Assembly (NCBI GenBank): GCA_026874595.1
Contig: CM049309.1
Span: forward strand, 28,399,033-28,463,032
Source of the DNA: Sipunculus nudus
Taxonomy: Eukaryota; Annelida; Sipuncula; Golfingiida; Sipunculidae
Direction: 5' to 3'
DNA length: 64,000 nt
In this document: in pieces, positions 44,795 to 56,656 of the stretch
How positions within the stretch are numbered: the first letter of the stretch is position 1
Layout of the letters: each line of letters begins with the position of its first letter
Notes under the pieces: generated by a model
The model's input: the letters and a program-made list of their open reading frames with translations, nothing else
Databases searched by the model: none
What the model was told of the DNA's origin: nothing
Position numbers and translations under genes: made by a program

Positions 44795-45390
44795 ATAATT
44801 AAATTTGGAAAGGGAGCTATAGGCCTGATCCCCAAGAAAATTGGGGGTTACAGATTGATCCATAACCTGTCCTTTCCGCAGGGGGCCTCACTGAATGACG
44901 GCATCGACAAGCTTGATGCTACAGTTCAATACCAATCTTTAGATGATGCAATCGCTTTGATACAGCATCTCGGATGAGGTGCTCTCATCGCTAAAGCTGA
45001 TATTGCTGAAGCTTTTAGGCTAATACCCATCATCCTGACTGCCATCATTTGTTAGGATTTAAATACAAAGAAAGCTTTTTCTATGATAAGTGTTTGCCCA
45101 TGGGATGTGCTTCTTCATGTCAAATTTTTAAAAGATTCAGTACAGCTATCGAATGGATTCTGAAAAACAAGTACAAGGTCAAATTCGTCTCACACATCCT
45201 GGATCATTTTATGCTTTTCGGCCCCCCTAATTCTACTGAGTGTCATGAAGCTCTCGATTTCTTCTTACATCTAGCGAAGTGCATCAACCTACCTGTTATA
45301 CCTGAACTCTATAACAGTTCACCCCAACACTTGTGTCCCTCATTTCGGGATCAATGTAGACTCTGTGGCCTGGGAGCTTTGTCTGCCTGA
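44795..45390 (+). pseudogene. DIRS/Ngaro-type reverse transcriptase remnant
   Basis: Frame 2 near 44822 reads GLIPKKIGGYRLIHNLSFPQ then GASLNDGI, the typical RT entry of tyrosine-recombinase retroelements. A stop codon (TGA) interrupts LIQHLG, then KADIAEAFRLIPI supplies the motif with the first catalytic Asp. After a frameshift near 45040 the frame 45049-45390 continues: LGFKYKESFFYDKCLPMGCA, SSCQIFKRFSTAIEWIL, and the metal-binding box as ILDHFMLFG, where the second of the usual paired aspartates is His. The enzyme is inactivated by the stop, the frameshift and this substitution. Confidence 0.82.
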
Positions 45391-45451
45391 TGATAAATAG
45401 CTTAAGCTGCAAGGTTAACTAGATGCCACTTCGGCGAAAAGTCCCATTTCT

Positions 45452-46155
45452 GTGAAAGAGTTCCAGTCTTTACTTGAATTACTGAATTTTGCATGCCTAG
45501 ATATCCACCCAGGCCAAGCCTTCATGCATCGTCTGTATGCTTCACTGTATTCTATGAGGGACCCCAAGCCACATTATCATGTGCGATTGAATAAAGAGGC
45601 GCGAGCAGATCTTAAGGCATGGCGGACCTTTGTGGATTCCTATCCAGGAAAATCACTCATTCTTTTTCATGAATGGACTGCATCTCAAGCTCTGCAACTT
45701 TTCACCGATTCTGCTGGCTCTATAGGCTTTGCTGGAGTCTTCAGGTCACACTGGTTCCATGGTTCATGGCTTCATAGTTGGAAGCAGCTTAATATTACAA
45801 TCCTTGAATGATTCCCTATTGTCATTTCCCTTTAGATATGGGGACACTTGTGGCGGAACCATAAAATTCTTTTCCACTGCGACAACTTGGCTGTTGTGGA
45901 GGTTATCAACAAACAGTCCTCCAAATATGCTAACTTAATGTATTTGGTCAGACGCCTGGTCCTAGTGTCCCTGAAATTCAACATTCTTTTTTAAAATCTT
46001 GTCATATTCCCAGTCATAACAATGGAATCAATCGCTGATGCTTTATCTCGTCGACAGGTCACAAAAGCGAAGAAGTTGGCACCGTATCTGGATCAGAAGC
46101 CGACCATCATCCCACCAGAACTTCTCCCTCAGGAACCATTGACCAAGCCGCTGAA
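45452..46155 (+). pseudogene. DIRS/Ngaro-type RNase H remnant
   Basis: This follows the RT in the same element. 45452-45811 reads VKEFQSLLELLNFA-like sequence (KEFQSLLELLNFACLDIHPG), then LQLFTDSAGSIGFAGVF, which holds the first catalytic Asp of RNase H, and FHGSW. After a frameshift near 45815, IWGHLWRNHKILFHCDNLAV (catalytic Asp in HCDN) and VEVINKQSS follow. Near 46020-46050 MESIADALSRRQ supplies the conserved C-terminal ADALSR box. At least one stop and one frameshift interrupt it. Confidence 0.82.
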
Positions 46156-47040
46156 TTAATAATTTTCAGTCTAGCGCCTAGCACAAGAAAGCTCTACGCC
46201 CACACTCTATATCAGTTTATCCTATTTAACGTGGAGCAGGACACCCATCATGTTTTCCCCTGCACTCAGGACATGCTCATTAGCTATATCATTCATAAGT
46301 CCAATAGTGGATACAAACACTCCACTATACTGTCACACCTGTCAGCAATTACCTTTGTGCACAAACTCTTTGGCCTCCCAGCTCTAAGTGATTCATTTTT
46401 GAATAGCAAAATACTTTCACGAGTGGCTAAGAAAGATACATCCTTTGATAACAGGTTCCCCATTTCTAGAGACATGTTAATGGAACTGTTGCTGGCGATT
46501 CCTGCAGTCACTAGTGACACATACAAGCAAGTTCTTTTAAGTGCTATGTTCACCACTGTCTTCCATGCTTTTCTCCAAGTAGGCAAGATGACATCTTTGG
46601 CAGGCAATTCCACCAACAACACTATCCAGATTTCTGATGTTCACCCTTCTTAAGACTCAACTACATTGGTTTTAAGAAAGTAAAAACATGCGCCTGTTAA
46701 CCACCATGTCTCTCTCCTGTTAAATAAATATCATGACTCAGCCTGTCCAGTGTCATCCCTTGCACATTTCCTCGCAGTACGTCCTAACGTGTCTGGCCCT
46801 CTTTTTATTTTAGGCAACAAATTCCCGGTTTCCACAAATTTTTTCAATAAAAATCAAAATTGTTTTTTCAAAATTGTTGAGTAAAGACTGGCTATGTCAA
46901 TGCAAAGTTTACAAGCCATAGCTTCAGAATCGGGGTGCCTCACATGCCGCAGCCACCGGTGTCTAAGATGACATGATCATGCAGATGGGTCGCTCGAAGT
47001 CCAGAGCCTTCTTAAAGTACATACGTACTCCACTCCTTAC
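46153..47040 (+). pseudogene. DIRS/Ngaro-type tyrosine recombinase remnant
   Basis: This is the integrase of the element, related to phage-type tyrosine recombinases. The N-terminal SAM-like domain reads FSLAPSTRKLYAHTLYQFIL through TILSHLSAITFVHKLFGLP (46153-46385). The first catalytic box is FHAFLQVGKMT (about 46560-46590), where Gln replaces the usual Arg of FLRxGE. The frame stops at 46653. Remnants continue with HFLAVRPNVSGPLFILGNKF (about 46760-46825), HSFR (46917-46928, the H-x-x-R box), ASHAAATGV and MGRSKSRAFLKYIR, with the nucleophile Tyr codon at 47018-47020. Frameshifts separate these. It is inactive, but the whole domain order is preserved. Confidence 0.8.
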
Positions 47041-47123
47041 TCATTAACTTAATTTATTGTTTCTAATCATCAGTTAATAGCGATTACTTTATTTTTCTCT
47101 GAAGTTTAGAGGATGGGACCCAT

Positions 47124-47468
47124 CTTGTATTTGACTGGAGGGTCCCACTTTCTGTACATTTAATTCTAATTATGATCTGTATGAATATTTTTAGCTTTTA
47201 CATGTAAACTAGTTCAATCTTTTTAGAAGCATCAGTGGTGTGTGGGGCCAGACTCATCCTGTATTTGACTGGAGGGTCAAATCCAACATACTGTCTCTTG
47301 CCACCAGGCAGTCTTGACTCATTGTTCTTCAATGAAACCTTGCTTCCTGTATTTGACTGGAACATGGGTCTTACTTTGTGACAATAACTATCTAATTTTA
47401 CCTTCTCATTCTCACATAAATTACCTCAACCAACAGTATAATTATGGCATCCTGTATTTGACTGGAGA
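47124..47468 (+). repeat. Four copies of CTGTATTTGACTGGA
   Basis: (C/T)CTTGTATTTGACTGGAGGG or CATCCTGTATTTGACTGGAG occurs at about 47122, 47255, 47344 and 47448 (spacing about 131, 89 and 104 bp). The sequences between do not align well. It lies downstream of the tyrosine recombinase, where such elements carry split direct repeats. Confidence 0.85.
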
Positions 47469-47562
47469 CGTCTTATTTTCTCTAGTACACACACCCCTGC
47501 CCCTGGGGATCTCTTATGTATTCATATGATAATCCTTACACTTGTATCCTCTAGTCACTGTA

Positions 47563-47880
47563 TGGGGGAGCTGGGTCTAAAGACCCAGCGGTGGCCATTT
47601 TAGAGTTCCCCCCAGCACTACATCACATGTGCTTTGTGACTTTTTTATATATTTATATGTTGTTTTTTAGTTAACTGGCAGTGCTCCTTTAAAATCTGTT
47701 TATATCAATATTTAGTAGACTCAAGCATCCAGGCCATTACACCAGAGACTCTTTGTTTGATTGCACAGACTTTTCTATATTGGCCTGGAATTTTTATATT
47801 TGGCAAGGGCACTGCCAGATAGTTTATTAGTTTTTAAGTCATTTGAATAAAATGACATTACAGTCAACTTTGTCTCTTAT
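47563..47880 (+). other. Probable 3' terminal region of the tyrosine-recombinase element
   Basis: It starts with GGGGGAGCTGGGTC and a hairpin CTGGGTC-TAAA-GACCCAG (47570-47587). The rest is T-rich, ending about AATAAAATGACATTACAG (47847-47864) with an AATAAA signal. No direct repeat partner for these sequences was found upstream. Confidence 0.45.
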
Positions 47881-47941
47881 TGTGTAATAGTGCATGCGTG
47901 TGCATGGCTGGATAAACAACTACTAATATGTAAGGTCAGTT

Positions 47942-50655
47942 CTACAGGTAATCCTTTATCCCCCCTGAGTCATTGGAACACCCAGGATCCAATAAGGGTA
48001 AACAAATGCTGATAAAAGAATGATACGCCGATAGTATATCCATGGACAGTAGAGACCAAGATGAACCGACACAAGATAGGCCTTCACTGGGTAGACTGCC
48101 CTCCAGCCTGGGGATTTTTCTGCCCCATAGAATGAACATAATCGTCAAGCCAAGGTGGTGCATCCCTTTGGCGGCTAGAGCGTCTAGGTGATGCGCTGGT
48201 GGAGGTAGGTTCTTGTGAGGGGTCCAATGGGTGGTGCAACACTCCTTGAGAAGTTGACAGAGGGCCTGATGATGTGGAGGCTCATGCCTGATGTCAGACG
48301 GAGCCTGACAGGCCCCTTTGTCATATGGTAAAGGCACGGTCACTGGTGGAGCAGAGGTTGACGTCACTTGGGGGCCAGTTGACTGATCAAAGGTGAAGCA
48401 GGCATAGGTTTGACTGTCCTTGAAAGATGTTGTAGATCAGATTCAATTGTTTGTTTGGCTGCAGGTGAATATATGGGTGTGTACTTGCATAAAAATTTTC
48501 GATTGCGAACTGTCACCCGGCCAGATGCAGTAACATGCACTACATACTAGTCAAACTGGCGCACTTCAACAACACATCCGGTTTTGCCCCATTTCAATGG
48601 ATGGGGACCAGTTTGGTTTTGGATTCTAACCAAGTCCCCTACACGGAGTGGTGGATGGTGCTTTGTGGGCTCAGCAAGCCGTTCAGCAGTTTTCATGTGG
48701 CTATTCCGTAGGGCAGCTTCTCTCAATGTGAGAGTATCGTTCCATGTTTGGTGAGGCTGGTAGTGACCGGATACAATGGGTACGAAATCCCTGATGGATC
48801 GACCAAAGACACACATGGCAGAAGACAATTTGGTGTCTCTGTCCGGGGGGTGTTCTTGTATTGTAGGATGGCGCGTTTGAAGGAGTCTGTGTCAAGTTCA
48901 CCTTTGGGTCCAGTATTTTTGGTAATTAATCTCTTTATTGTTTTAACATCTACATCCGCTCTGCAATTGCCATGCAGGAAAAGCCACAGAGGAGAGTCTA
49001 TGATGCACACGCCACGTTTTCAGAAACATGTTTGGTAGCTATGATGTGAATTCAGGGCCACCGTCTGAGGTAAATTCATCCGAAATTCCAAAGGTGACAA
49101 ATGTGCAACGTAGACAGTCAATGAGGCCTGAGGCTCCACCGGAGGCTTTCTTTACAATATGCCAGTTTGGAGTATTTGTCTAATATGACCGAGTACTGGC
49201 TGCCTGTGTTCTGGAAGGAATCTGCACATATGCACTGGAATGGGTAAACTGAGGTTCATGATATCAGTTGTGATACCTGGCCAGAAAATGGAGGACTCTA
49301 CTCTGGACATCATGGATGACAAACTTTGGTGTGCTGAATGGAGTGAGGTGAGAACATGTTGCTTGAGGGAGGGAGGGAGGAATCACTACTCTGTCTTTTT
49401 ATATAACAATGGAATCAACAGCAGATAAGTGGTCACAAAACTATTGGTACTCTCGAAATGAGTCCAGTAAGCTATTGCGGGTGTCAGGCATGCCGGATTC
49501 AATCAGCTCTACCAATTGAAACATGTCCTCATCACCTGTTGTAGTAGTTTTAATCATGTCCCATGTGACACATGGCAGTGGACCGATGGATGACACCGCT
49601 GAGGAGTAAAGGACATATTCTGCGTAATCTGGTATATCACACTTTTCTGGTCTTCCATCGCGAATGTGGTGTAGTGTTGGGACGTAGAGAAAGTCTATGC
49701 AGTTGTCATCCAGGCAATTGAAGCAACGTCATCTGTCAACACCATGTCTTTTGATTAACCTAGGATGACGTGACATTGTGTCAGCAGCCCGATGTTTAGC
49801 TCTGGGCACATGTACCATCTGAAACCTACAGGGCAGAGTTTTTTCTTTCAGGTTGCGAAGTCTAGCACTGGGGATGTTTTCAAGGGATCAGTCCCCAAAT
49901 AATTTCATTAGGGGCTTACGGTCCACCGCAATTGTCAGTTTGTCACAGCCAAGAATGAAGTGCCTTGCTTTTTCTAATACATTGACTTATGCCAGGGCTT
50001 CTCCCTCTACTGGCACATAGTGAGATTCTGTGGCACTGGTGAAGCTGCCAACTAATGTAGTCTTCCAACCATAATGACAACAGAAAGGTGTGGATTTGGT
50101 GCACTAACAGTGCTTCTGGAATAGCCAGATGCCAATGCTGTGTTTTGACCAGTGAGTGGCTTGGCATGTTGGTTTGCTCTTGTCAAATATGCGTATGGCC
50201 TCTTGGATCTCACTGACAATGATGGATTTGGATTCTTGGAATAAACATTCTAAATGGTCGTCCCACCTAAATGGTGTGCCAGGTTTGAGTATACGTCGAA
50301 ATGGCTGCATCCTGTCTGTCATGCTGAATGCGTAGGATACTTGGTTAACAAGGCCAAACCAAGATCACATGTCTGTGATATTTTTGGTTGTAGGGATATC
50401 CAAAATGGCTTGTAAGTACCAACTGCACAGTCTAACACTGTTTTCGGTAATTTCAAAGCTGGCAAATTCAAAGGTGTCCTCAGCAAATGCAAACTTGTCA
50501 GGGTTCAGAGTGATCCAATTTTTTCTGCATGTATCAAGCCAATTGCAAGCCTGGAAGAAACTCACTTCAATGTCCTCGGCCAGTGAAGGGCATTGTCTTA
50601 TTACAATAAAAAACTGCATATACGTCGAAAAATTTGTTCCGAAAAATTTATCCAA
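47942..50655 (-). pseudogene. Ty3/gypsy pol fossil: RT, RNase H, integrase (minus strand)
   Basis: Reading the minus strand from 50655 leftwards, the RT C-terminus comes first (RKNWITLNPDKFAFAEDTFE, FASFEITENSVR; 50365-50655). The RT thumb / RNase H follows (QPFRRILKPGTPFRWDD, IRIFDKSKPTCQATHWSKHS; 50104-50322). At about 49940-49780 the RNase H end has PLMKLFGD-like and VHVPRAKHRAADTMSRHPR. The integrase zinc-binding H-H part (LHSAHQSLSSMMSRVESSIF, then WPGI) is at about 49250-49350. The core catalytic stretch DEFTSDGGPEFTS is near 49045-49085. GELDTDSFKRAILQYKNTPR (about 48830-48900) and the C-terminal domain with VGDLVRIQNQTGPHPLKWGK (about 48580-48650) follow, then RNRKF. Upstream RT and gag are missing and no LTR was seen. 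Stops and frameshifts break it throughout. Confidence 0.85.
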
Positions 50656-50682
50656 GATAGAGGAGTCGACTTATGTGCAGGT

Positions 50683-50949
50683 CTAAGCCTGAGAGGCAAA
50701 AATTTGCACAAACTTAGTCAAACTGCCGGCCTGAAACGACTGTGAAGTTCGACGGACGTCCGACGTCCATTTTTCGTGAAAATGCTCCGTGAATGCCTGC
50801 TCTTCCTCCGCTTTTAGCCGGAAACATATTTCCCTAACCAGCCTTCTGTTCACCGCTTTGCAGTGTATTTCGCTGATCATCGCTGCCCTCAAGGCTTCGT
50901 CAAGATCATGTATATCAAACGGTGCCAATACACGCTTTCTAATAGACAA
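50683..50949 (-). CDS. Unrecognised 88-residue ORF next to the satellite
   Basis: The frame starts at ATG 50949-50947 and ends at 50683. The predicted protein is charged and helix-prone (FDIHDLDEALRAAMISE, RRLVREICFRLKAEEEQAF), without a signal peptide or membrane segment. GC and CpG content are higher than in the flanks, which suggests real coding origin. No family is recognised. It lies between the gypsy fossil (ending 50655) and the first satellite sequence (about 50976). It could be the first exon of a gene truncated here, or the N-terminal domain of another transposon protein. Confidence 0.35.
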   Translation of the reverse strand: MSIRKRVLAPFDIHDLDEALRAAMISEIHCKAVNRRLVREICFRLKAEEEQAFTEHFHEKWTSDVRRTSQSFQAGSLTKFVQIFASQA

Positions 50950-51037
50950 ATTTCACTATTAATAATACTAATAATGCGACTATTATTCTTTTTTTTAAAT
51001 CTGCTTGATATAAAAAATGTTATAAAATTTTAAATAC

Positions 51038-52740
51038 GCTAAACAACCCATCAAGTTTGGTATCAACGGAAAGTACTTTTCACAGGTAGTCGCATGGTAT
51101 GAATTTTAGAGAGGCACAAGTGAGCGTTTTAGAGAAGTCAAATACGACTTTTATTCAATTTTATTTTAATTTAGCGTGAATTTTAAAGTGTTATAAAATT
51201 TTAATAACGCTAAACAACCCATTAAGTATGGTATGAACGGAAAGTACTTTTACTGGTAGTCACATGGTATGAAATTTAGAGTGGCACAAGTGAGCGTTTT
51301 AGAGCAATTAAATACGACTTTTATTTAATTTTATTTTAATTTAGCGTGAATTTTAAAGTGATATAAAATTTTAATTACGCTAAACAACCCATCAAGTTTG
51401 GTATCAACGGAAAGTACTTTTAACAGGTAGTCACATGGTATGAATTTTAGAGTGGCACAAGTGAGCGTTTTAGAGCAGTCAAGTACGACCTTTATTCAAA
51501 TTTTTTAATTTAGCGTGAATTTTAAAGTATTATACATCTTTAAATACGCTAAACAACTCATCAAGTTTGGTATCAACGGAAAGGACTTTTTACTGGTATT
51601 CACAAGGTATGAATTTTAGAGTGGCACAAGTATGCGTTTAAGAGCAGTCAGATACGACTATTATTCATTTTTTTTTTAATTTAGCGTGAATTTTAAAGTG
51701 TTATTAATTTTTAAATACGCTAAACAACCCATCAAGTTTGGTATAAACGGAAAGAACTTTTTACTGGTATTCACATGGTATGAATTTTAGAGTGGCACAA
51801 GTGAGCGTTTTAGAGCAGTCAAGTACGACTGTTATTAATTTTTTTTTTAATTTAGCGTGAATTTTAAAGTATTATACATCTTTAAATACGCTAAACAACC
51901 CATCAAGTTTGGTATCAACGGAAAGGACTTTTTACTGGTATTCACATGGTATGAATTTTAGAGTGGCACAAGTGAGTGTTTTAGAGCAGTCAAATACGAC
52001 TATTATTCATTTTTATTTTAATTTAGCGTGAATTTTAAAGTGATATAAAATTTTAATTACGCTAAACAACCCATCAAGTTTGGTTTCAACGGAAAGAACT
52101 TTTAACTGGTAGTCTTATGGTATGAATTTTAGAGTGGCACAAGTGAGCGTTTTAGAGCAGTCAAGTACGACTTTTATTCAAATATTTTTATTTAGCGTAA
52201 TTTTTAAAGTATTATACATCTTTAAATACGCTAAACAACCCATCAAGTTTGGTATCAACGGAAAGGACTTTTCATTGGTATTCACATGGTATGAATTTTT
52301 AGAGTGGCACAAGTGTGCGTTTCAGAGCAGTCAGATACGACTATTATTCATTTTTTTTTTAAATTTACCGTGAATTTTAAAGTGTTATTAATCTTTAAAT
52401 ACGCTAAACAACCCATCACGTTTGGCATAAACGGAAAGAACTTTTTACTGGTAGTCACATGGTATGAATTTTAGAGTAGCACAAGAGACCGTTTTAGAGC
52501 AGTCAGGTACGACTATTATTCATTTTTTTTAATTTAGCGTGAATTTTAAAGTGTTATCAAATTTTAATTACGTTAAACAACCCATCACGTTTGGTATCAA
52601 CGGAAAGGACTTTTTAGTGGTATTCACATGGTATGAATTTTAGAGTGGCACAAGTGAGCGTTTTAGAGCAGTCAGATACTACTATTATTCATTTTTTTTT
52701 AATTTAGCGTGAATTTTAAAGTATTATACATCTTTAAATA
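51038..52740. repeat. Satellite higher-order block, 10 monomers (types A to J)
   Basis: Types in order: A (TTTTCACAGGTAGTCGCATG, GAGAAGTCAAAT), B (CATTAAGTATGGTATGAACG), C (TTTTAACAGGTAGTCACATG), D (ATTCACAAGGT, GTATGCGTTTAAG), E (GGTATAAACGG, TACGACTGTTATTAA), F (GAGTGTTTTAGAGCAGTCAA), G (AGTCTTATGG), H (GTGTGCGTTTCAGAG), I (CATCACGTTTGG.ATAAACGG, AGAGACCG) and J (preceded by ACGTTAAAC; GATACTACTA). Confidence 0.88.
51171..51217. other. AT-rich dyad in satellite monomers (representative)
   Basis: TTTAGCGT (51171-51178) and ACGCTAAA (about 51207-51214) are perfect inverted repeats flanking about 28 bp of AAT/TTT-rich, partly self-complementary sequence. The arrangement recurs at almost every monomer junction. 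Some types break it (I-to-J junction with ACGTTAAA; H with TTTACCGT). Confidence 0.8.
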
Positions 52741-55126
52741 CGCTAAACAACCCATCAAGTTTGGTATCAGCGGAAAGTACTTTTCACAGGTAGTCGCATG
52801 GTATGAATTTTAGAGTGGCACAAGTGAGCGTTTTAGAGAAGTCAAATACGACTTTTATTCAATTTTATTTTAATTTAGCGTGAATTTTAAAGTGTTATAA
52901 AATTTTAATTACGCTAAACAACCCATTAAGTATGGTATGAACGGAAAGTACTTTTTACTGGTAGTCACATGGTATGAAATTTAGAGTGGCACAAGTGAGC
53001 GTTTTAGAGCAATTAAATACGACTTTTATTTAATTTTATTTTAATTTAGCGTGAATTTTAAAGTGATATAAAATTTTAATTACGCTAAACAACCCATCAA
53101 GTTTGGTATCAACGGAAAGTACTTTTAACAGGTAGTCACATGGTATGAATTTTAGAGTGGCACAAGTGAGCGTTTTAGAGCAGTCAAGTACGACCTTTAT
53201 TCAAATTTTTTAATTTAGCGTGAATTTTAAAGTATTATACATCTTTAAATACGCTAAACAACCCATCAAGTTTGGTATCAACGGAAAGGACTTTTTACTG
53301 GTATTCACAAGGTATGAATTTTAGAGTGGCACAAGTATGCGTTTAAGAGCAGTCAGATACGACTATTATTCATTTTTTTTTTTAATTTAGCGTGAATTTT
53401 AAAGTGTTATTAATTTTTAAATACGCTAAACAACCCATCAAGTTTGGTATAAACGGAAAGAACTTTTTACTGGTATTCACATGGTATGAATTTTAGAGTG
53501 GCACAAGTGAGCGTTTTAGAGCAGTCAAGTACGACTGTTATTAATTTTTTTTTTAATTTAGCGTGAATTTTAAAGTATTATACACCTTAAATACGCTAAA
53601 CAACCCATCAAGTTTGGTATCAACGGAAAGGACTTTTTACTGGTATTCACATGGTATGAATTTTAGAGTGGCACAAGTGAGTGTTTTAGAGCAGTCAAAT
53701 ACGACTATTATTCATTTTTATTTTAATTTAGGGTGAATTTTAAAGTGATATAAAATTTTAATTACGCTAAACAACCCATCAAGTTTGGTATCAACGGAAA
53801 GAACTTTTCACTGGTAGTCTTATGGTATGAATTTTAGAGTGGCACAAGTGAGCGTTTTAGAGCAGCCAAGTACGACTTTTATTCAAATTTTTTTATTTAG
53901 CGTGAATTTTAAAGTATTATACATCTTTAAATACGCTAAACAAGCCATTAAGTTTGGTATCAACGGAAAGGACTTTTCACTGGTATTCACATGGTATGAA
54001 TTTTAGAGTGGCACAAGTGTGCGTTTCAGAGCAGTCAGATACGACTATTATTCATTTTTTTTTAAATTTAACGTGAATTTTAAAGTGTTATTAATCTTTA
54101 AATACGCTAAACAACCCAGCACGTTTGGTATAAACGGAAAGAACTTTTTACTGGTAGTCACATGGTATGAATTTTAGAGTGGCACAAAAGACCGTTTTAG
54201 AGCAGTCAGGTACGACTTTTATTCATTTTTTTTAATTTAGCGTGAATTTTAAAGTGTTATCAAATTTTAATTACGTTAAACAACCCATCACGTTTGGTAT
54301 CAACGGAAAGGACTTTTTAGTGGTATTCACATGGTATGAATTTTAGAGTGGCACAAGTGAGCGTTTTAGAGCAGTCAGATACTTCTATTATTCATTTTTT
54401 TTTTTTAATTTAGCGTGAATTTTAAAGTGTTATTAATCTTTAAATACGCTAAACAACCCATCAAGTTTGGTATAAATGGAAAAAACTTTTTACTGGAAGT
54501 CACATGGTATGAATTTTAGAGTGGCACAAGTGACCGTTTTAGAGCAGTCAAGTACGACTTTTATTCAATTTTTTTAATTTAGCGTGAATTTTAAAGTATT
54601 ATACATCTTTAAATACGCTAAACAACCCATCAAGTTTGGTATCAACGGAAAGAACTTTTCACAGGTAGTCGCATGGTATAAATTTTAGAGTGGCACAAGT
54701 GAGCGTTTTAGAGCAGTCAAGTACGACTTTTATTCCAATTTTTTTAATTTAGCGTGAATTTTAAAGTATTATACATCTTTAAATACGCTAAACAACCCAT
54801 CAAGTTTGGTATCAACGGAAAGGACTTTTTACTGGTATTCACATGGTATGAATTTTAGAGTGGCACAAGTGAGTGTTTTAGAGCAGTCAAATACGACTAT
54901 TATTCATTTTTATTTTAATTTAGCGTGAATTTTAAAGTGATATAAAATTTTAATTACGCTAAACAACCCATCAAGTTTGGTATCAACGGAAAGAACTTTT
55001 CACTGGTAGTCTTATGGTATGAATTTTAGAGTGGCACAAGTGAGCGTTTTAGAGCAGTCAAGTACGACTTTTATTCAATTTTTTTTATTTAGCGTGAATT
55101 TTAAAGTATTATACATCTTTAAATAC
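52741..55126. repeat. Satellite higher-order block, first 14-mer
   Basis: Types A to E, F, G, H', I', J', then K (GGTATAAATGGAAAAAACTT, GGAAGTCACATGG), L (TCGCATGGTATAAATTTTAG, TTATTCCAATTT), F and G. Primed types differ slightly (CAAGCCATTAAG; CCCAGCACGTTTGG; GATACTTCTA). Reuse of F and G within one block suggests it formed by unequal exchange between similar monomers. Confidence 0.85.
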
Positions 55127-56656
55127 GCTAAACAACCCATCAAGTTTGGTATCAACGGAAAGGACTTTTCACTGGTATTCACATGGTATGAATTTTAGAG
55201 TGGCACAAGTGTGCGTTTCAGAGCAGTCAGATACGACTATTATTCATTTTTTTTAAATTTACCGTGAATTTTAAAGTGTTATTAATCTTTAAATACGCTA
55301 AACAACCCATCACGTTTGGTATAAACGGAAAGAACTTTTTACTGGTAGTCACATGGTATGAATTTTAGAGTGGCACAAGAGACCGTTTTAGAGCAGTCAG
55401 GTACGACTATTATTCATTTTTTTTAATTTAGCGTGAATTTTAAAGTGTTATCAAATTTTAATTACGTTAAACAACCCATCACGTTTGGTATCAACGGAAA
55501 GGACTTTTTAGTGGTATTCACATGGTATGAATTTTAGAGTGGCACAAGTGAGCGTTTTAGAGCAGTCAGATACTACTATTATTCATTTTTTTTTAATTTA
55601 GCGTGAATTTTAAAGTATTATACATCTTTAAATACGCTTAACAACCCATCAAGTTTGGTATCAACGGAAAGAACTTTTCACAGGTAGTCGCATGGTATAA
55701 ATTTTAGAGTGGCACAAGTGAGCGTTTTAGAGCAGTCAAGTACGACTTTTATTCCAATTTTTTTAATTTAGCGTGAATTTTAAAGTATTATACATCTTTA
55801 AATACGCTAAACAACCCATCAAGTTTGGTATCAACGGAAAGGACTTTTTACTGGTATTCACATGGTATGAATTTTAGAGTGGCACAAGTGAGTGTTTTAG
55901 AGCAGTCAAATACGACTATTATTCATTTTTATTTTAATTTAGCGTGAATTTTAAAGTGATATAAAATTTTAATTACGCTAAACAACCCATCAAGTTTGGT
56001 ATCAACGGAAAGAACTTTTCACTGGTAGTCTTATGGTATGAATTTTAGAGTGGCACAAGTGAGCGTTTTAGAGCAGTCAAGTACGACTTTTATTCAAATT
56101 TTTTTATTTAGCGTGAATTTTAAAGTATTATACATCTTTAAATACGCTAAACAACCCATCAAGTTTGGTATCAACGGAAAGGACTTTTCACTGGTATTCA
56201 CATGGTATGAATTTTAGAGTGGCACAAGTGTGCGTTTCAGAGCAGTCAGATACGACTATTATTCATTTTTTTTTAAATTTACCGTGAATTTTAAAGTGTT
56301 ATTAATCTTTAAATACGCTAAACAACCCATCACGTTTGGTATAAACGGAAAGAACTTTTTACTGGTAGTCACATGGTATGAATTTTAGAGTGGCACAAGA
56401 GACCGTTTTAGAGCAGTCAGGTACGACTATTATTCTTTTTTTTTTAATTTAGCGTGAATTTTAAAGTGTTATCAAATTTTAATTACGTTAAACAACCCAT
56501 CACGTTTGGTATCAACGGAAAGGACTTTTTAGTGGTATTCACATGGTATGAATTTTAGAGTGGCACAAGTGAGCGTTTTAGAGCAGTCAGATACTACTAT
56601 TATTCATTTTTTTTTAATTTAGCGTGAATTTTAAAGTATTATACATCTTTAAATAC
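55127..56656. repeat. Satellite transition zone with 6-mer blocks (L-F-G-H-I-J)
   Basis: The order is H-I-J, then L-F-G-H-I-J. Together with L-F-G from the end of the preceding 14-mer this makes two adjacent 6-mers of about 1,020 bp (54617-55636 and 55637-56656). Confidence 0.82.

Noticed and set aside
47942-48367. 141-residue minus-strand frame as a separate gene
   Set aside because: It follows the gypsy integrase C-terminus on the same strand and is broken by stops. It is more likely the 3' end of the same fossil element than an independent gene.
51100-51217. CENP-B box in the satellite monomer
   Set aside because: The nearest sequence (CTTTCCGTTGATACC on the minus strand) lacks the essential TTCG and CGGG core bases.
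52122-52373. 83-residue frame in the satellite
   Set aside because: It is a chance frame across two monomers, absent from equivalent monomers elsewhere in the array.
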